A program made the position numbers and the translations under genes. A stretch of DNA of 29,263 bases from Pseudomonadota bacterium (GTDB lineage Bacteria > Pseudomonadota > Alphaproteobacteria > Caulobacterales > Caulobacteraceae), in assembly GCA_023424215.1 (NCBI GenBank), contig JAFAEC010000070.1:1-29263 (forward strand), given 5' to 3'. Numbering within the stretch: position 1 is the first letter of the stretch; each line of letters starts with the position of its first letter. Under the pieces are notes generated by a model, which did not search any database, was not told the DNA's origin, and saw only the letters and a program-made list of their open reading frames with translations. Below, one piece after another: positions 15,452 through 22,602 of this stretch.

Positions 15452-15561
15452 GATCTCAACGGCGGTCCACGCATCGTCCGTCATGCGACACACCCCGGAC
15501 CGAGGCCCGGGGCGTGAAGGCGGGGCTTATGGCCGCCGCCCCCTTCGGAGTCAAGGCGCGC

Positions 15562-16524
15562 TCAGTCCGCGGCGACAGGACCGGCCGGCGCGGCTTCGCC
15601 GCCCTCCGCAACCCAGCTGAAGCCGTCGGGCCCCCGCTCGAACCGCCCGACTCCCGGGAACGGGAGGTGGACGCCATAGATGCGCAGGCCGTCGCGCGCC
15701 CCGCGGTCCAGCAGGCCGGCCCGCGTGCGGATCGCCAGGGCGCTGTCGGCGTCCCAGGCGTTGCGCAGCTCCGGCGCGCGGACCGAGACGATCGAGCTGT
15801 GCAGGGCGTCGCCGATGTACAGCAGCCGCTCATCGCCGGAGGCGATCTCGAAGCCGCTATGCCCCGCGGTGTGCCCCGGCAAGGCCACGGCCGTGATCGA
15901 CGGCGTGATCGCCGCGCCGGCCTCGAACGTCTGCACTTTCGGCGTGATCAGGCGCGTGAGATCGGCCAGGCGCGGCTCTTCCCGGATCTCTTCCCAGGTC
16001 GCCGCGTCCATCCGGATCGTGGCGTGGGGAAAGGCCAGCGCCCCATCGGCCGTCAGACCGCCGATATGGTCGCCATGGGCGTGGGAGATCAGCACGTCGG
16101 TGACCTGTCCGGGCTCCACGCCCGCCGCGCCGAGCGACGCCGGCAGCCGGTTCTCGGTGCCCATCTGACCGCCTGCGCCGGCGTCGATCAGCACCGTCCG
16201 CTCGCCGTCGCGAACCAGCAGCGGCTGGAGCGACAGATGGATGGTCCCGTCCTGCACGCCGGCCGTGGTCAGCAGGACGGCGGTCTGAGCGGGCGGCCAC
16301 GGGCTCATTTCCGGGTCGTTCGCGGGCAGGGCGAGGGCGCCGTCCCGCAGCGCCGCGGCCTGCAGCGCGCCGATGCGAAAGGCGTGAACATCGGCGGATG
16401 CGGCGATGGGCTCCGCGCCGGCCGCCTCCCCCTCGGCGGTCCGACCGCCCTCCGGCGAACAGGCTCCCGCGCCGAGGGCGGCGAGCATCAGGCCGGCGGC
16501 GGCGAGGCGGGCGTGAAAGGTCAT
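15562..16524 (-). CDS. Secreted MBL-fold metallo-hydrolase
   Basis: A 320-residue metallo-beta-lactamase-fold enzyme with a signal peptide (ending near AALGAGAC, Cys22; the lipobox is weak, so it may be a lipoprotein or periplasmic). The zinc motif HxHxDH is complete: His148, His150, Asp152 and His153 in SHAHGDHIGGL, then His218 in LPGHTAGHSGF and Asp239 in YIGDALHSS. The layout, with a strand ending in TVLIDAGAG before the motif, resembles the AHL-lactonase/PNGM-like branch of the superfamily, but the substrate is not determined. The residues between 24 and 44 are low-complexity Ala/Glu/Gly. The gene precedes rpsD on the same strand by about 160 bases. Confidence 0.88.
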   Translation of the reverse strand: MTFHARLAAAGLMLAALGAGACSPEGGRTAEGEAAGAEPIAASADVHAFRIGALQAAALRDGALALPANDPEMSPWPPAQTAVLLTTAGVQDGTIHLSLQPLLVRDGERTVLIDAGAGGQMGTENRLPASLGAAGVEPGQVTDVLISHAHGDHIGGLTADGALAFPHATIRMDAATWEEIREEPRLADLTRLITPKVQTFEAGAAITPSITAVALPGHTAGHSGFEIASGDERLLYIGDALHSSIVSVRAPELRNAWDADSALAIRTRAGLLDRGARDGLRIYGVHLPFPGVGRFERGPDGFSWVAEGGEAAPAGPVAAD

Positions 16525-16618
16525 GGCGGGCTCCGGGATTGAATGGCCCCGCTTACTTGGGAGCCCGGCCGCGCGGCGCCAGACCGCCGGGCGCGAAACC
16601 CGGCGGCCTGACGGAGGC

Positions 16619-17233
16619 TCAGGCCGTCGCGGCCGCGTACAGCTCGTTGGCCTTGTTCCAGTTCACCACCGTCCAGAAGGCCTTCAGATAGTCGGCCCGG
16701 CGGTTCTGGTACTTCAGGTAATAGGCGTGCTCCCACACGTCGGCGGCCAGCACCACCGCGCCCTTCTCGTCGGCCACGTCCATCAGCGGATTGTCCTGGT
16801 TCGGCGTCGAGGTGACCTTGAGCTTGCCGTCTTGGACGATCAGCCAGGCCCAGCCCGAGCCGAACTGGCCGGCGCCGGCGGCGTTGAACGCCTCCTTGAA
16901 CTTGTCCATGCCGCCGAGGTCGCGGTCAATGGCCGCGGCCAGCTCCGCCGACGGCTGCCCGGCCTTGTCCGCGGGGGCCAGCAGCTCCCAGAACAGGCTG
17001 TGGTTCCAGTGCCCGCCGCCGTTGTTGCGCACCGCCTTGGGCAGTTTCGACATGTTGGCGAACATCTCCTCCAGCGACTGGCCCTGCAGGCTGCTGTCGG
17101 CATCCACCGCCTTGTTCAGGTTGTCGACATAGGTCTGGTGGTGCTTGTCGTGGTGGAAGGTCATCGTCTCCTTGTCGATCGCCGGCTCCAGGGCGTCGTA
17201 GGCGTACGGCAGGGGCGGAAGGGTGAAGGCCAT
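16619..17233 (-). CDS. sodA: Superoxide dismutase, Mn type
   Basis: A 204-residue SOD that converts superoxide to oxygen and hydrogen peroxide. The metal ligands are His27, His78 (NNGGGHWNHSLFW), Asp165 and His169 (DVWEHAYY). The outer-sphere Gln is Gln146 in STPNQDNPLM, and Gly occupies the position where Fe-SODs place their Gln (NNGGGH rather than NNAAQ). This pattern is that of Mn or cambialistic enzymes and is close to E. coli SodA. The start is the ATG at 17233, with AGGAG upstream; the open frame continues upstream but is unconserved. No signal peptide is present, so it is cytoplasmic. It is divergent from the lipoprotein gene at 17391. Confidence 0.94.
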   Translation of the reverse strand: MAFTLPPLPYAYDALEPAIDKETMTFHHDKHHQTYVDNLNKAVDADSSLQGQSLEEMFANMSKLPKAVRNNGGGHWNHSLFWELLAPADKAGQPSAELAAAIDRDLGGMDKFKEAFNAAGAGQFGSGWAWLIVQDGKLKVTSTPNQDNPLMDVADEKGAVVLAADVWEHAYYLKYQNRRADYLKAFWTVVNWNKANELYAAATA

Positions 17234-17276
17234 GGGGAGGCTCCTGTTTCGACAAAAGGTACGGCGCGGGTTGTCG

Positions 17277-17305
17277 GCGGCCGGACGGCCGCGCCCAAGG
17301 CGCGG
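17277..17305. other. Two overlapping, mutually exclusive hairpins upstream of sodA
   Basis: GCGGCCG-GA-CGGCCGC (17277-17292) and CCGCGCC-CAA-GGCGCGG (17289-17305) share bases 17289-17292, so only one full stem can form at a time. They lie 44 to 72 bases before the sodA ATG on its strand. No T-run accompanies either. Such arrangements can act in attenuation but also arise by chance in GC-rich DNA. Confidence 0.25.
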
Positions 17306-17390
17306 GGCGACGATTCCGTCAGGTTTCGAACGGTTGCCGCACGGCGCCGGTTGCCCGACGGTCCTCGAGGGACAGGATCGGAGGATGGGC

Positions 17391-17765
17391 ATGGCCGGAT
17401 GGAAGAAGATCGCCGCGGTCGCGGGACTGGGCCTTGGTCTCTCCGGCTGCGCCAGCGACCCGGAGTTCTGGGACAACCTCGCCTACGGCCTCGACACGCT
17501 CGCCTACGAACTGGAGAACCAGCCGGTCTGCAGCTGGTACACCGACGCCTACGGCATGGCGCGCCAGTACTGCGAGCCGGCCTGGATGGCGAACCAGCCA
17601 GTCTACGTCGCCCCTGTCTACGTGCCGCCCGTCTATACGCCGCCGCCGCGAGCACACCGCGACAGGCATGATCGTCGCGACCGCCGCGACCACCGTGGCC
17701 GACGCGACGACCGGGGGCATGACCGGGATGGCGACCGCGGAGGTCGCCGGGGCCGCAAGGGCTAG
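17391..17765 (+). CDS. Predicted lipoprotein with a basic/acidic low-complexity tail
   Basis: A 124-residue protein with a lipoprotein signal peptide (MAGWKKIAAVAGLGLGLSGC, lipobox LSGC, lipidation at Cys20). A short conserved-looking part holds two Cys (PVCSWYTDAYGMARQYCEPAW), then a Tyr-Pro-Val repeat (PVYVAPVYVPPVYTPPP), then about 38 residues made almost only of Arg, Asp, His and Gly. The function is unknown; cell-surface or metal/nucleic-acid binding is conceivable. The ATG at 17391 is chosen because GGAGG (17380-17384) is six bases upstream; the ATG at 17385 abuts it. The stop shares the bases CTAG (17762-17765) with the stop of the convergent gene. Confidence 0.72.
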   Translation: MAGWKKIAAVAGLGLGLSGCASDPEFWDNLAYGLDTLAYELENQPVCSWYTDAYGMARQYCEPAWMANQPVYVAPVYVPPVYTPPPRAHRDRHDRRDRRDHRGRRDDRGHDRDGDRGGRRGRKG

Positions 17766-18712
17766 CCGCCCGACCCGCTCAGCCAGTGCATCACGTTCAG
17801 TCCGAAGCGGGCGTTGCCCGGCGCGACGTTCATCCCGAACCTGAGATCCGGCCGGCCGTCCGGGAAACGCACCAGCTGGGCCGACAGCATGCCGGCCTCG
17901 CCCAGCACCACCACCCGTCCCTCTCCATGCGTGAAGGCCAGGGCCTGCGCCGGCAGAGCGGGCGCCGACAGCTCCGCCGTCACCGTCTCTGCGGCCTCGC
18001 CGGCCTCGATGCGCGCCACGAGGCGCTGCAGCGTCGGCAGGTTGGCCGCCTCCCGCGCGCCGACGGTCAGCGGCAACAGAACGGTCGCTCCCGGCGGCCC
18101 GGCCAGCGACTGCCCGGTGAAGGCGGTCACGCTCTCCACCCGCTCGTCCGCCCCGCTCCCGGTCATGATCGGGTGCGCCCCGAAGGCCTCGGGCGGATAG
18201 ACCAGGTTGGTCGTCACACTCCTGCCGGTGGCGACGGCAAAGGCGTAGCCTTTGCCCATCCGCACGCCGAAGGCCGCCGCCAGCGGCTCGGCCGCCGCCC
18301 CGAACGGGGCATGGTCGGCGATCAGCAGCAGCCGCCCGCCATCCCGCACCCAGGCCTCCACCGCCGCGATCTCCGCCCCGGTGAAGATCGGCCCCGCCGG
18401 CTCGTGCACGGCGCCGGCGTTGGCGATCACCAGCACATCGACCTCGTCCAGCCCGCCGGCGTCGAACGCCGCCGTCCCGGCCCGCACCTCGTAGCCGTCG
18501 GCCCGGAGCAGCGCCGCGAACGGGGCGTACTGCCCCGCGACCGTGTGGAAGTTGTGGTGCGCCCCGTCGATCACCACGGTCGGCCCGTCGGACGCATAGG
18601 CGGGGCGCGCGACGGCGGGCCTGAAGTCGGGGTCGACCATCTGCTGTTGCGCTGCGGCCGACGCGGCCGTCAGGACGGCGGCGAGCGCAAGGATCAGGGC
18701 GGACGGTCTCAT
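17762..18712 (-). CDS. DUF4350/GATase1-like secreted protein
   Basis: A 316-residue exported protein with a cleavable signal peptide (RPSALILALAAVLTAASAAAQ). The mature part begins with VVIDGAHHNFHTVAGQYAPFAALLRADGYEV, then DEVDVLVIANAG, VEAWVRDGGRLLLIADHAPFG and a late GEGRVVVLGEAGMLSAQL. These strand-turn signatures are those of DUF4350-type class-I-glutamine-amidotransferase-like folds, whose function is unknown. The frame stays open upstream, but the ATG at 18712 has AGGAGG and starts the signal peptide. It is the last gene of the minus-strand frmA cluster, 41 bases after the 74-residue gene. Confidence 0.75.
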   Translation of the reverse strand: MRPSALILALAAVLTAASAAAQQQMVDPDFRPAVARPAYASDGPTVVIDGAHHNFHTVAGQYAPFAALLRADGYEVRAGTAAFDAGGLDEVDVLVIANAGAVHEPAGPIFTGAEIAAVEAWVRDGGRLLLIADHAPFGAAAEPLAAAFGVRMGKGYAFAVATGRSVTTNLVYPPEAFGAHPIMTGSGADERVESVTAFTGQSLAGPPGATVLLPLTVGAREAANLPTLQRLVARIEAGEAAETVTAELSAPALPAQALAFTHGEGRVVVLGEAGMLSAQLVRFPDGRPDLRFGMNVAPGNARFGLNVMHWLSGSGG

Positions 18713-18753
18713 CGGAAGCCTCCTGCGACGCTTCCCCATACCACGAAGCGCCT

Positions 18754-18978
18754 TCAGCCCTTGCCCACGTGCGCCTTCAGGCAATCCCGGATCGCCCGCT
18801 TCAGGTCGCCGGAGGCAGACGGCTCGTCGACGCCCTCGGCTTCCAGCACCGCCCGCACTCCAGCGTCCAGCCCCTTCGGCAGGGCCGCGATCACCCGCGC
18901 CTCCCCCTTGGGATGCAGACAGAAACCCACCTGGCGGCACAGGTCGGCGAAGATCGCCTCGTAGTTCGTCTCGCTCAT
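18754..18978 (-). CDS. Small protein of unknown function downstream of fghA
   Basis: A 74-residue soluble protein, mixed charge, helical in character, with three Cys (LCRQVGFCLHPKGEAR and RDCLKAH). It starts (ATG at 18978) two bases after the fghA stop, so it is very likely translated with it. I recognise no family. The C-terminal part (GDLKRAIRDCLKAHV) looks amphipathic. A role in formaldehyde or glutathione metabolism is suggested only by position. Real coding is supported by the tight coupling and by the lack of a better frame in the region. Confidence 0.65.
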   Translation of the reverse strand: MSETNYEAIFADLCRQVGFCLHPKGEARVIAALPKGLDAGVRAVLEAEGVDEPSASGDLKRAIRDCLKAHVGKG

Positions 18979-18980
18979 GG

Positions 18981-19814
18981 TCAGCCCTTAAGCCGCTCGG
19001 CGTGAAACGCCACATGATCGTCGATGAAGCTGGCCATGAAGAAGTACGAGTGATCGCAGCCCTTCTGCATCCGCAAGGTCAGCTTCTGTCCCGCCGTCTC
19101 CGCCGCGGCCGTCAGCAGCTCCGGCTTCAGCTGTTCGGCGAGGAACGCATCCGCGTCGCCCTGGTCGACCAGGATGTCGTCATAGCGCCCGGCCGCGGCG
19201 CCCGCCTCGATCAGCCGCGCCGCGTCGTGCTTGTCCCATTCCCTCCGGTCGCCGCCAAGATAGGCCGTGAACGCCTTCTCCCCCCACGGACAGCGCGTCG
19301 GCGAGGCGATCGGCGCGAAGGCCGAGACGCTGCGGAACAGTTCCGGGTGCTTCAGCGCCAGGGTCAGCGCCCCGTGCCCGCCCATCGAGTGGCCGGAGAT
19401 CGAACGGGCGCCCGTGGTCGGGAACGCGCGGTCGATCAGCCCGACCAGTTCATCGACGACATAGCTCTCCATGCGGAAGTGCGGCGCCCAAGGAGCCTGC
19501 GTCGCGTCCACATAGAAGCCGGCCCCCTGCCCGAGGTCGTAGGCCGGATCGTCGGCCACCCCCTCGCCGCGCGGCGAGGTGTCCGGCGCGACCACGATTA
19601 CCCTGTGCGCCGCCGCCGCCCGGTAGGCCCCGGCCTTGGTGGTGAAGTTGTCCTCGGTGCAGGTCAGGCCGCTCAGCCAGATCAACACTGGAAACGGCCC
19701 GTCTCCCGGCGGCGTGAACACCGACAGCGTCATCGGCGTGCCGGTCACGGCGCTGTCGTGCTTCAGGTAGCGAAGGGTTCCGCCGTGGACGATGTGGGTC
19801 TTGGTCGTTTCCAT
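18981..19814 (-). CDS. fghA: S-formylglutathione hydrolase
   Basis: Serine hydrolase (esterase D family), 277 residues, which splits S-formylglutathione to formate and glutathione, the second step of glutathione-dependent formaldehyde oxidation. The nucleophile is Ser143 in SGHSMGGHGAL; the oxyanion region is WLSGLTCTEDNF (46-57), and the other triad members are in ILVDQGDADAFL and GCDHSYFF. PDTSPRG (77-83) and DLGQGAGFYVDAT (93-105) are further family marks. It lies in a minus-strand cluster behind frmA, which makes its substrate. A VOC protein gene separates the two. The ATG at 19814 begins the conserved N-terminus. Confidence 0.96.
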   Translation of the reverse strand: METTKTHIVHGGTLRYLKHDSAVTGTPMTLSVFTPPGDGPFPVLIWLSGLTCTEDNFTTKAGAYRAAAAHRVIVVAPDTSPRGEGVADDPAYDLGQGAGFYVDATQAPWAPHFRMESYVVDELVGLIDRAFPTTGARSISGHSMGGHGALTLALKHPELFRSVSAFAPIASPTRCPWGEKAFTAYLGGDRREWDKHDAARLIEAGAAAGRYDDILVDQGDADAFLAEQLKPELLTAAAETAGQKLTLRMQKGCDHSYFFMASFIDDHVAFHAERLKG

Positions 19815-19862
19815 GCCGCGACCTCTACCCCCCTCCGGGTCATCCCGGAAGGTGCGCCGCGG

Positions 19863-20246
19863 CTAGTCGACACGGTGCAGGGCGCAGACCTTGTTGCCGT
19901 CGGGGTCGCGCAGATAGGCGAGGTACAGCTTGCCGAAGGCGCCTTCGCGCAGGCCGGGCGGATCCTCGATAGAGCGCCCGCCCGCAGCCGCGCCGGCGTC
20001 GTGGAAGGCGTGGACCATCTCCGGCGTCTTCGCCGCGAAGCCGATGGTGCCGCCGTTGGCGTGACAGGCCGGCTCGCCGTCGATCGGCTTGCCGACGGCG
20101 AAGGCGCCCCGCGCCGTGCGCCACCAGTAGCGCCCCTTCGGGTCCGGCCCCTGCGCCGGTTCATGGCCCAGCGCCGTCAGTACGGCGTCGTAGAACCGCC
20201 TCGACGCCTCGACGTCGTTCGCGCCGACGGTGATGTGGGTGAACAT
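19863..20246 (-). CDS. VOC (glyoxalase/dioxygenase) family protein
   Basis: A 127-residue protein with the two beta-alpha-beta-beta-beta modules of the vicinal oxygen chelate fold: FTHITVGANDVEASRRFYDAVLTALG at the start and KLYLAYLRDPDGNKVCALHRV at the end. His4 and possibly a residue near 60 are candidate metal ligands. The substrate is unknown. Lying between frmA and fghA, it could act on a glutathione adduct, as glyoxalase I does, but that is inference. Gaps to its neighbours are 61 and 48 bases, so it is probably in the same transcript. Confidence 0.88.
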   Translation of the reverse strand: MFTHITVGANDVEASRRFYDAVLTALGHEPAQGPDPKGRYWWRTARGAFAVGKPIDGEPACHANGGTIGFAAKTPEMVHAFHDAGAAAGGRSIEDPPGLREGAFGKLYLAYLRDPDGNKVCALHRVD

Positions 20247-20307
20247 GCGACGTTCCCCTCCTGTGGTCCGGCGAGCTTAGCCGCAGTCCGTTTCTTTACG
20301 CAACGGG

Positions 20308-21414
20308 CTAGTAGACGATGACCGAGCGGATGCTCTCCCCCGCATGCATCAGGTCGAAGGCCTCGTTGATCCGCTCCAGCGGCAGGGTGTGGGTGATCAT
20401 CGGGTCGATCTCGATCTTCCCGTCCATGTACCAGTCGACGATCCGCGGCGTATCGGTCCGCCCCCGCGCCCCGCCGAAGGCCGAGCCGCGCCACACCCGG
20501 CCGGTGACCAGCTGGAACGGCCGGGTGGCGATCTCCCGACCCGCCTCGGCCACGCCGATGATGACGCTCTCGCCCCAGCCGCGATGGCAGGCCTCCAGCG
20601 CCTGGCGCATGACCGCCGTGTTGCCTGTGCAGTCGAAGGTGTAGTCGGCCCCGCCCCCGGTCAGCTCGACCAGATGCGCCACCACGTCGTCCACGCCGCG
20701 CGGATCGACAAAATGCGTCATGCCGAAGCGCCGGCCCCACTCTTCCTTCGACGGATTGATGTCGACGCCGACGATCATGTCGGCCCCGACCATCTTCAGG
20801 CCCTGGATGACGTTCAGCCCGATGCCGCCCAGGCCGAACACCACGCAGTTGGCGCCCGGTTCGACCTTGGCCGTATTGACCACCGCGCCCACGCCCGTGG
20901 TCACGCCGCAACCGACGTAGCAGGCCTTGTCGAACGGCGCGTCCCTGCGGATCTTCGCCACCGCGATCTCGGGCAGCACGGTGTAGTTCGAGAAGGTCGA
21001 ACAGCCCATGTAGTGGGCGATCGGCTGCCCCTTGTAGCTGAACCGCGACGTGCCGTCCGGCATCAGCCCCTTGCCCTGGGTGCCGCGGATGGCGGTGCAC
21101 AGGTTGGTCTTGCGGCTCAGGCAGGACTTACACTGGCGGCATTCCGGCGTGTACAGCGGGATCACGTGGTCCCCGACCTCGACCGAGGTGACGCCCGGGC
21201 CGACCTCGACCACCACGCCCGCGCCCTCGTGGCCGAGGATCGAGGGAAAGATGCCCTCGCTGTCCAGGCCGTCCAGCGTATAGGCGTCGGTGTGGCAGAC
21301 GCCCGTCGCCTTGATCTCGACCAGCACCTCCCCGGCCCGCGGCCCCTCCAGATCGACCTCGACGATCTCCAGCGGACGTTTGGCCTCGAAGGCGACGGCG
21401 GCGCGGGTTTTCAT
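20308..21414 (-). CDS. frmA: S-(hydroxymethyl)glutathione dehydrogenase / class III alcohol dehydrogenase
   Basis: NAD-dependent zinc enzyme, 368 residues, oxidising S-hydroxymethylglutathione (formed from formaldehyde and glutathione) to S-formylglutathione; it can also reduce S-nitrosoglutathione. The catalytic zinc ligands are Cys40 (GVCHTD), His62 (GHEGAG) and Cys169 (VGCGVTTG). The structural zinc ligands are Cys92, Cys95, Cys98 and Cys106. The Rossmann motif is GLGGIG (194-199). The start is the ATG at 21414 with AAGGAG upstream. It leads a cluster with a VOC protein, fghA, a 74-residue unknown and a DUF4350-type protein. A promoter with an overlapping inverted repeat is visible upstream; no frmR-type regulator is in the window. 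Confidence 0.96.
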   Translation of the reverse strand: MKTRAAVAFEAKRPLEIVEVDLEGPRAGEVLVEIKATGVCHTDAYTLDGLDSEGIFPSILGHEGAGVVVEVGPGVTSVEVGDHVIPLYTPECRQCKSCLSRKTNLCTAIRGTQGKGLMPDGTSRFSYKGQPIAHYMGCSTFSNYTVLPEIAVAKIRRDAPFDKACYVGCGVTTGVGAVVNTAKVEPGANCVVFGLGGIGLNVIQGLKMVGADMIVGVDINPSKEEWGRRFGMTHFVDPRGVDDVVAHLVELTGGGADYTFDCTGNTAVMRQALEACHRGWGESVIIGVAEAGREIATRPFQLVTGRVWRGSAFGGARGRTDTPRIVDWYMDGKIEIDPMITHTLPLERINEAFDLMHAGESIRSVIVY

Positions 21415-21441
21415 GGGTGAGCTCCTTGAGGCGTCCAGAGG

Positions 21442-21482
21442 GTTCTAGCGGGCCGGCGACGGGGTCGAAACCGTCTGACCCC
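21442..21482 (-). promoter_or_regulatory. frmA promoter with overlapping inverted repeat
   Basis: On the minus strand TTCGAC (21469-21464), a 16-base spacer and TAGAAC (21447-21442) lie about 28 bases before the ATG. The -10 reads GCTAGAAC, a full match to the Caulobacter consensus GCTANAWC. GGGGTC (21461-21466) and GACCCC (21477-21482), ten bases apart, form a perfect inverted repeat covering the -35, a position suited to a repressor. The regulator is not identified. Confidence 0.5.
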
Positions 21483-21518
21483 ATTGCCTGCGAAATTCGG
21501 ATCGCCCAAGCTCCGGCG

Positions 21519-21887
21519 ATGGCGACGACCGCGCGGACCGGAGTCTATCGGAGGGTGCGGCGCTGGGTCGATCACGACTTGGCGCACCACTGGCGTCCGA
21601 TCTCGCTCTTCGGCCCCCTCGTCCTCGCAGCCTTGGCCATGATGCCACTCCGTTTCGGAACGGACGCCTTCTTCCCTGTTCTGGGCACCGTCCTGACCCT
21701 GTTCTGCGCTTGGAACGCGTTCGTGCTCTGGCGGGTCGCCCGAATCATCAGGGCGGTTAGCATCAAGGGAGATCGCGAGTTTGACCGATACGGCAAGTAC
21801 CTCCTCCCCTCCGAGTACGCGGCTTCGGAGAGCTATCTGGCGCACCAGCGACGTCGCCATCGGCTTCGGCGGCTGACCCGCCGATGA
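21519..21887 (+). CDS. Small membrane protein of unknown function, coupled to cobB
   Basis: A 122-residue protein from the ATG at 21519; in-frame codons go further upstream but would run into the frmA promoter. Two membrane segments are visible, PISLFGPLVLAALAMMPL (about 27-44) and FFPVLGTVLTLFCAWNAFVL (about 51-70), followed by a basic cytoplasmic tail (HQRRRHRLRRLTRR). I recognise no family. The stop overlaps the sirtuin start by four bases (ATGA), so the two are translationally coupled. Base composition is a little less GC-rich than the flanks. No function is proposed. Confidence 0.65.
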   Translation: MATTARTGVYRRVRRWVDHDLAHHWRPISLFGPLVLAALAMMPLRFGTDAFFPVLGTVLTLFCAWNAFVLWRVARIIRAVSIKGDREFDRYGKYLLPSEYAASESYLAHQRRRHRLRRLTRR

Positions 21888-22600
21888 CCCGCCGCAACCT
21901 CGTCATCCTCACCGGCTCGGGCATTTCGGCCGAGTCCGGCGTCCCCACCTTCCGCGCCGCCGACGGCCTGTGGGAAGGCCACCGCGTCGAGGACGTCGCG
22001 ACCCCGCTGGCCTTCGCCCGCGATCCGGGGCTGGTGCAGGACTTCTACAACCAGCGCCGCCGCCACCTCGCCCGCGTCGAACCCAACGCCGCGCACCACG
22101 CCCTCGCCGACCTCGCCGCCCGGTGGGAGGGCGACTTCCTGCTGGTCACCCAGAACGTCGACGACCTGCACGACCGCGCCCACGCGAAGACGCCGCCGGG
22201 CCGGGGCTTCCAGCTGATCCACATGCACGGCGAACTGCTCAAGGCCGAGTGCACCGTCACTGGTCGGGTCTGCGACTGCTCCGGCGATCTGGCGGCAGAC
22301 GAGCCCTCGCCCTTCCACCCGGCCGGCCGCCTGCGCCCTCACATCGTCTGGTTCGGCGAGATGCCGCTCGGCATGGACCGCATCGAGCGGGCGCTCGCTG
22401 CCTGCGACCTGTTCGTCTCGATCGGCACCTCCGGCGCCGTCTACCCCGCCGCCGGCTTCGTCCAGCAGGCCCGTTGGGCCGGGGCGCGGACGGTGGAGCT
22501 CAATCTGGAGCCGTCGCTGGGTAGTCGCCTGTTCGATGAGACGCGCCACGGTCCGGCGACAGAGGTCGTGCCGCGGTTCGTCGGCGAGCTGCCCGGATAG
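21884..22600 (+). CDS. cobB: NAD-dependent protein deacylase (Sir2 family, CobB type)
   Basis: A 238-residue class III sirtuin that removes acyl groups from protein lysines using NAD. NAD-binding GSGISAESGVPTFR (11-24), TQNVDDLH (89-96) and the catalytic His115 in IHMHGELLK are present. The class III acyl-carboxylate pair is Tyr55 and Arg58 (FYNQRRR), which predicts desuccinylase/demalonylase activity as well as deacetylation. The zinc module is reduced, with CTVTGRVCDC but no second CxxC, much as in E. coli CobB. HIVWFGEMPLGMD and SIGTSGAVYPAAGF follow the E. coli order. Translation is coupled to the membrane protein upstream. A palindromic repeat begins three bases after the stop. Confidence 0.94.
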   Translation: MTRRNLVILTGSGISAESGVPTFRAADGLWEGHRVEDVATPLAFARDPGLVQDFYNQRRRHLARVEPNAAHHALADLAARWEGDFLLVTQNVDDLHDRAHAKTPPGRGFQLIHMHGELLKAECTVTGRVCDCSGDLAADEPSPFHPAGRLRPHIVWFGEMPLGMDRIERALAACDLFVSIGTSGAVYPAAGFVQQARWAGARTVELNLEPSLGSRLFDETRHGPATEVVPRFVGELPG

Positions 22601-22602
22601 TT

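Noticed and set aside
17640..17760. DNA tandem repeat within the lipoprotein gene
   Set aside because: The Arg/Asp/His-rich codons look repetitive but no exact unit recurs; it is a low-complexity coding tail.
19002..21420. Two long plus-strand open frames over fghA, the VOC gene and frmA
   Set aside because: They mirror well-supported minus-strand enzymes with intact active sites; their compositions are Arg/His/Asp-rich and lack any fold signal.
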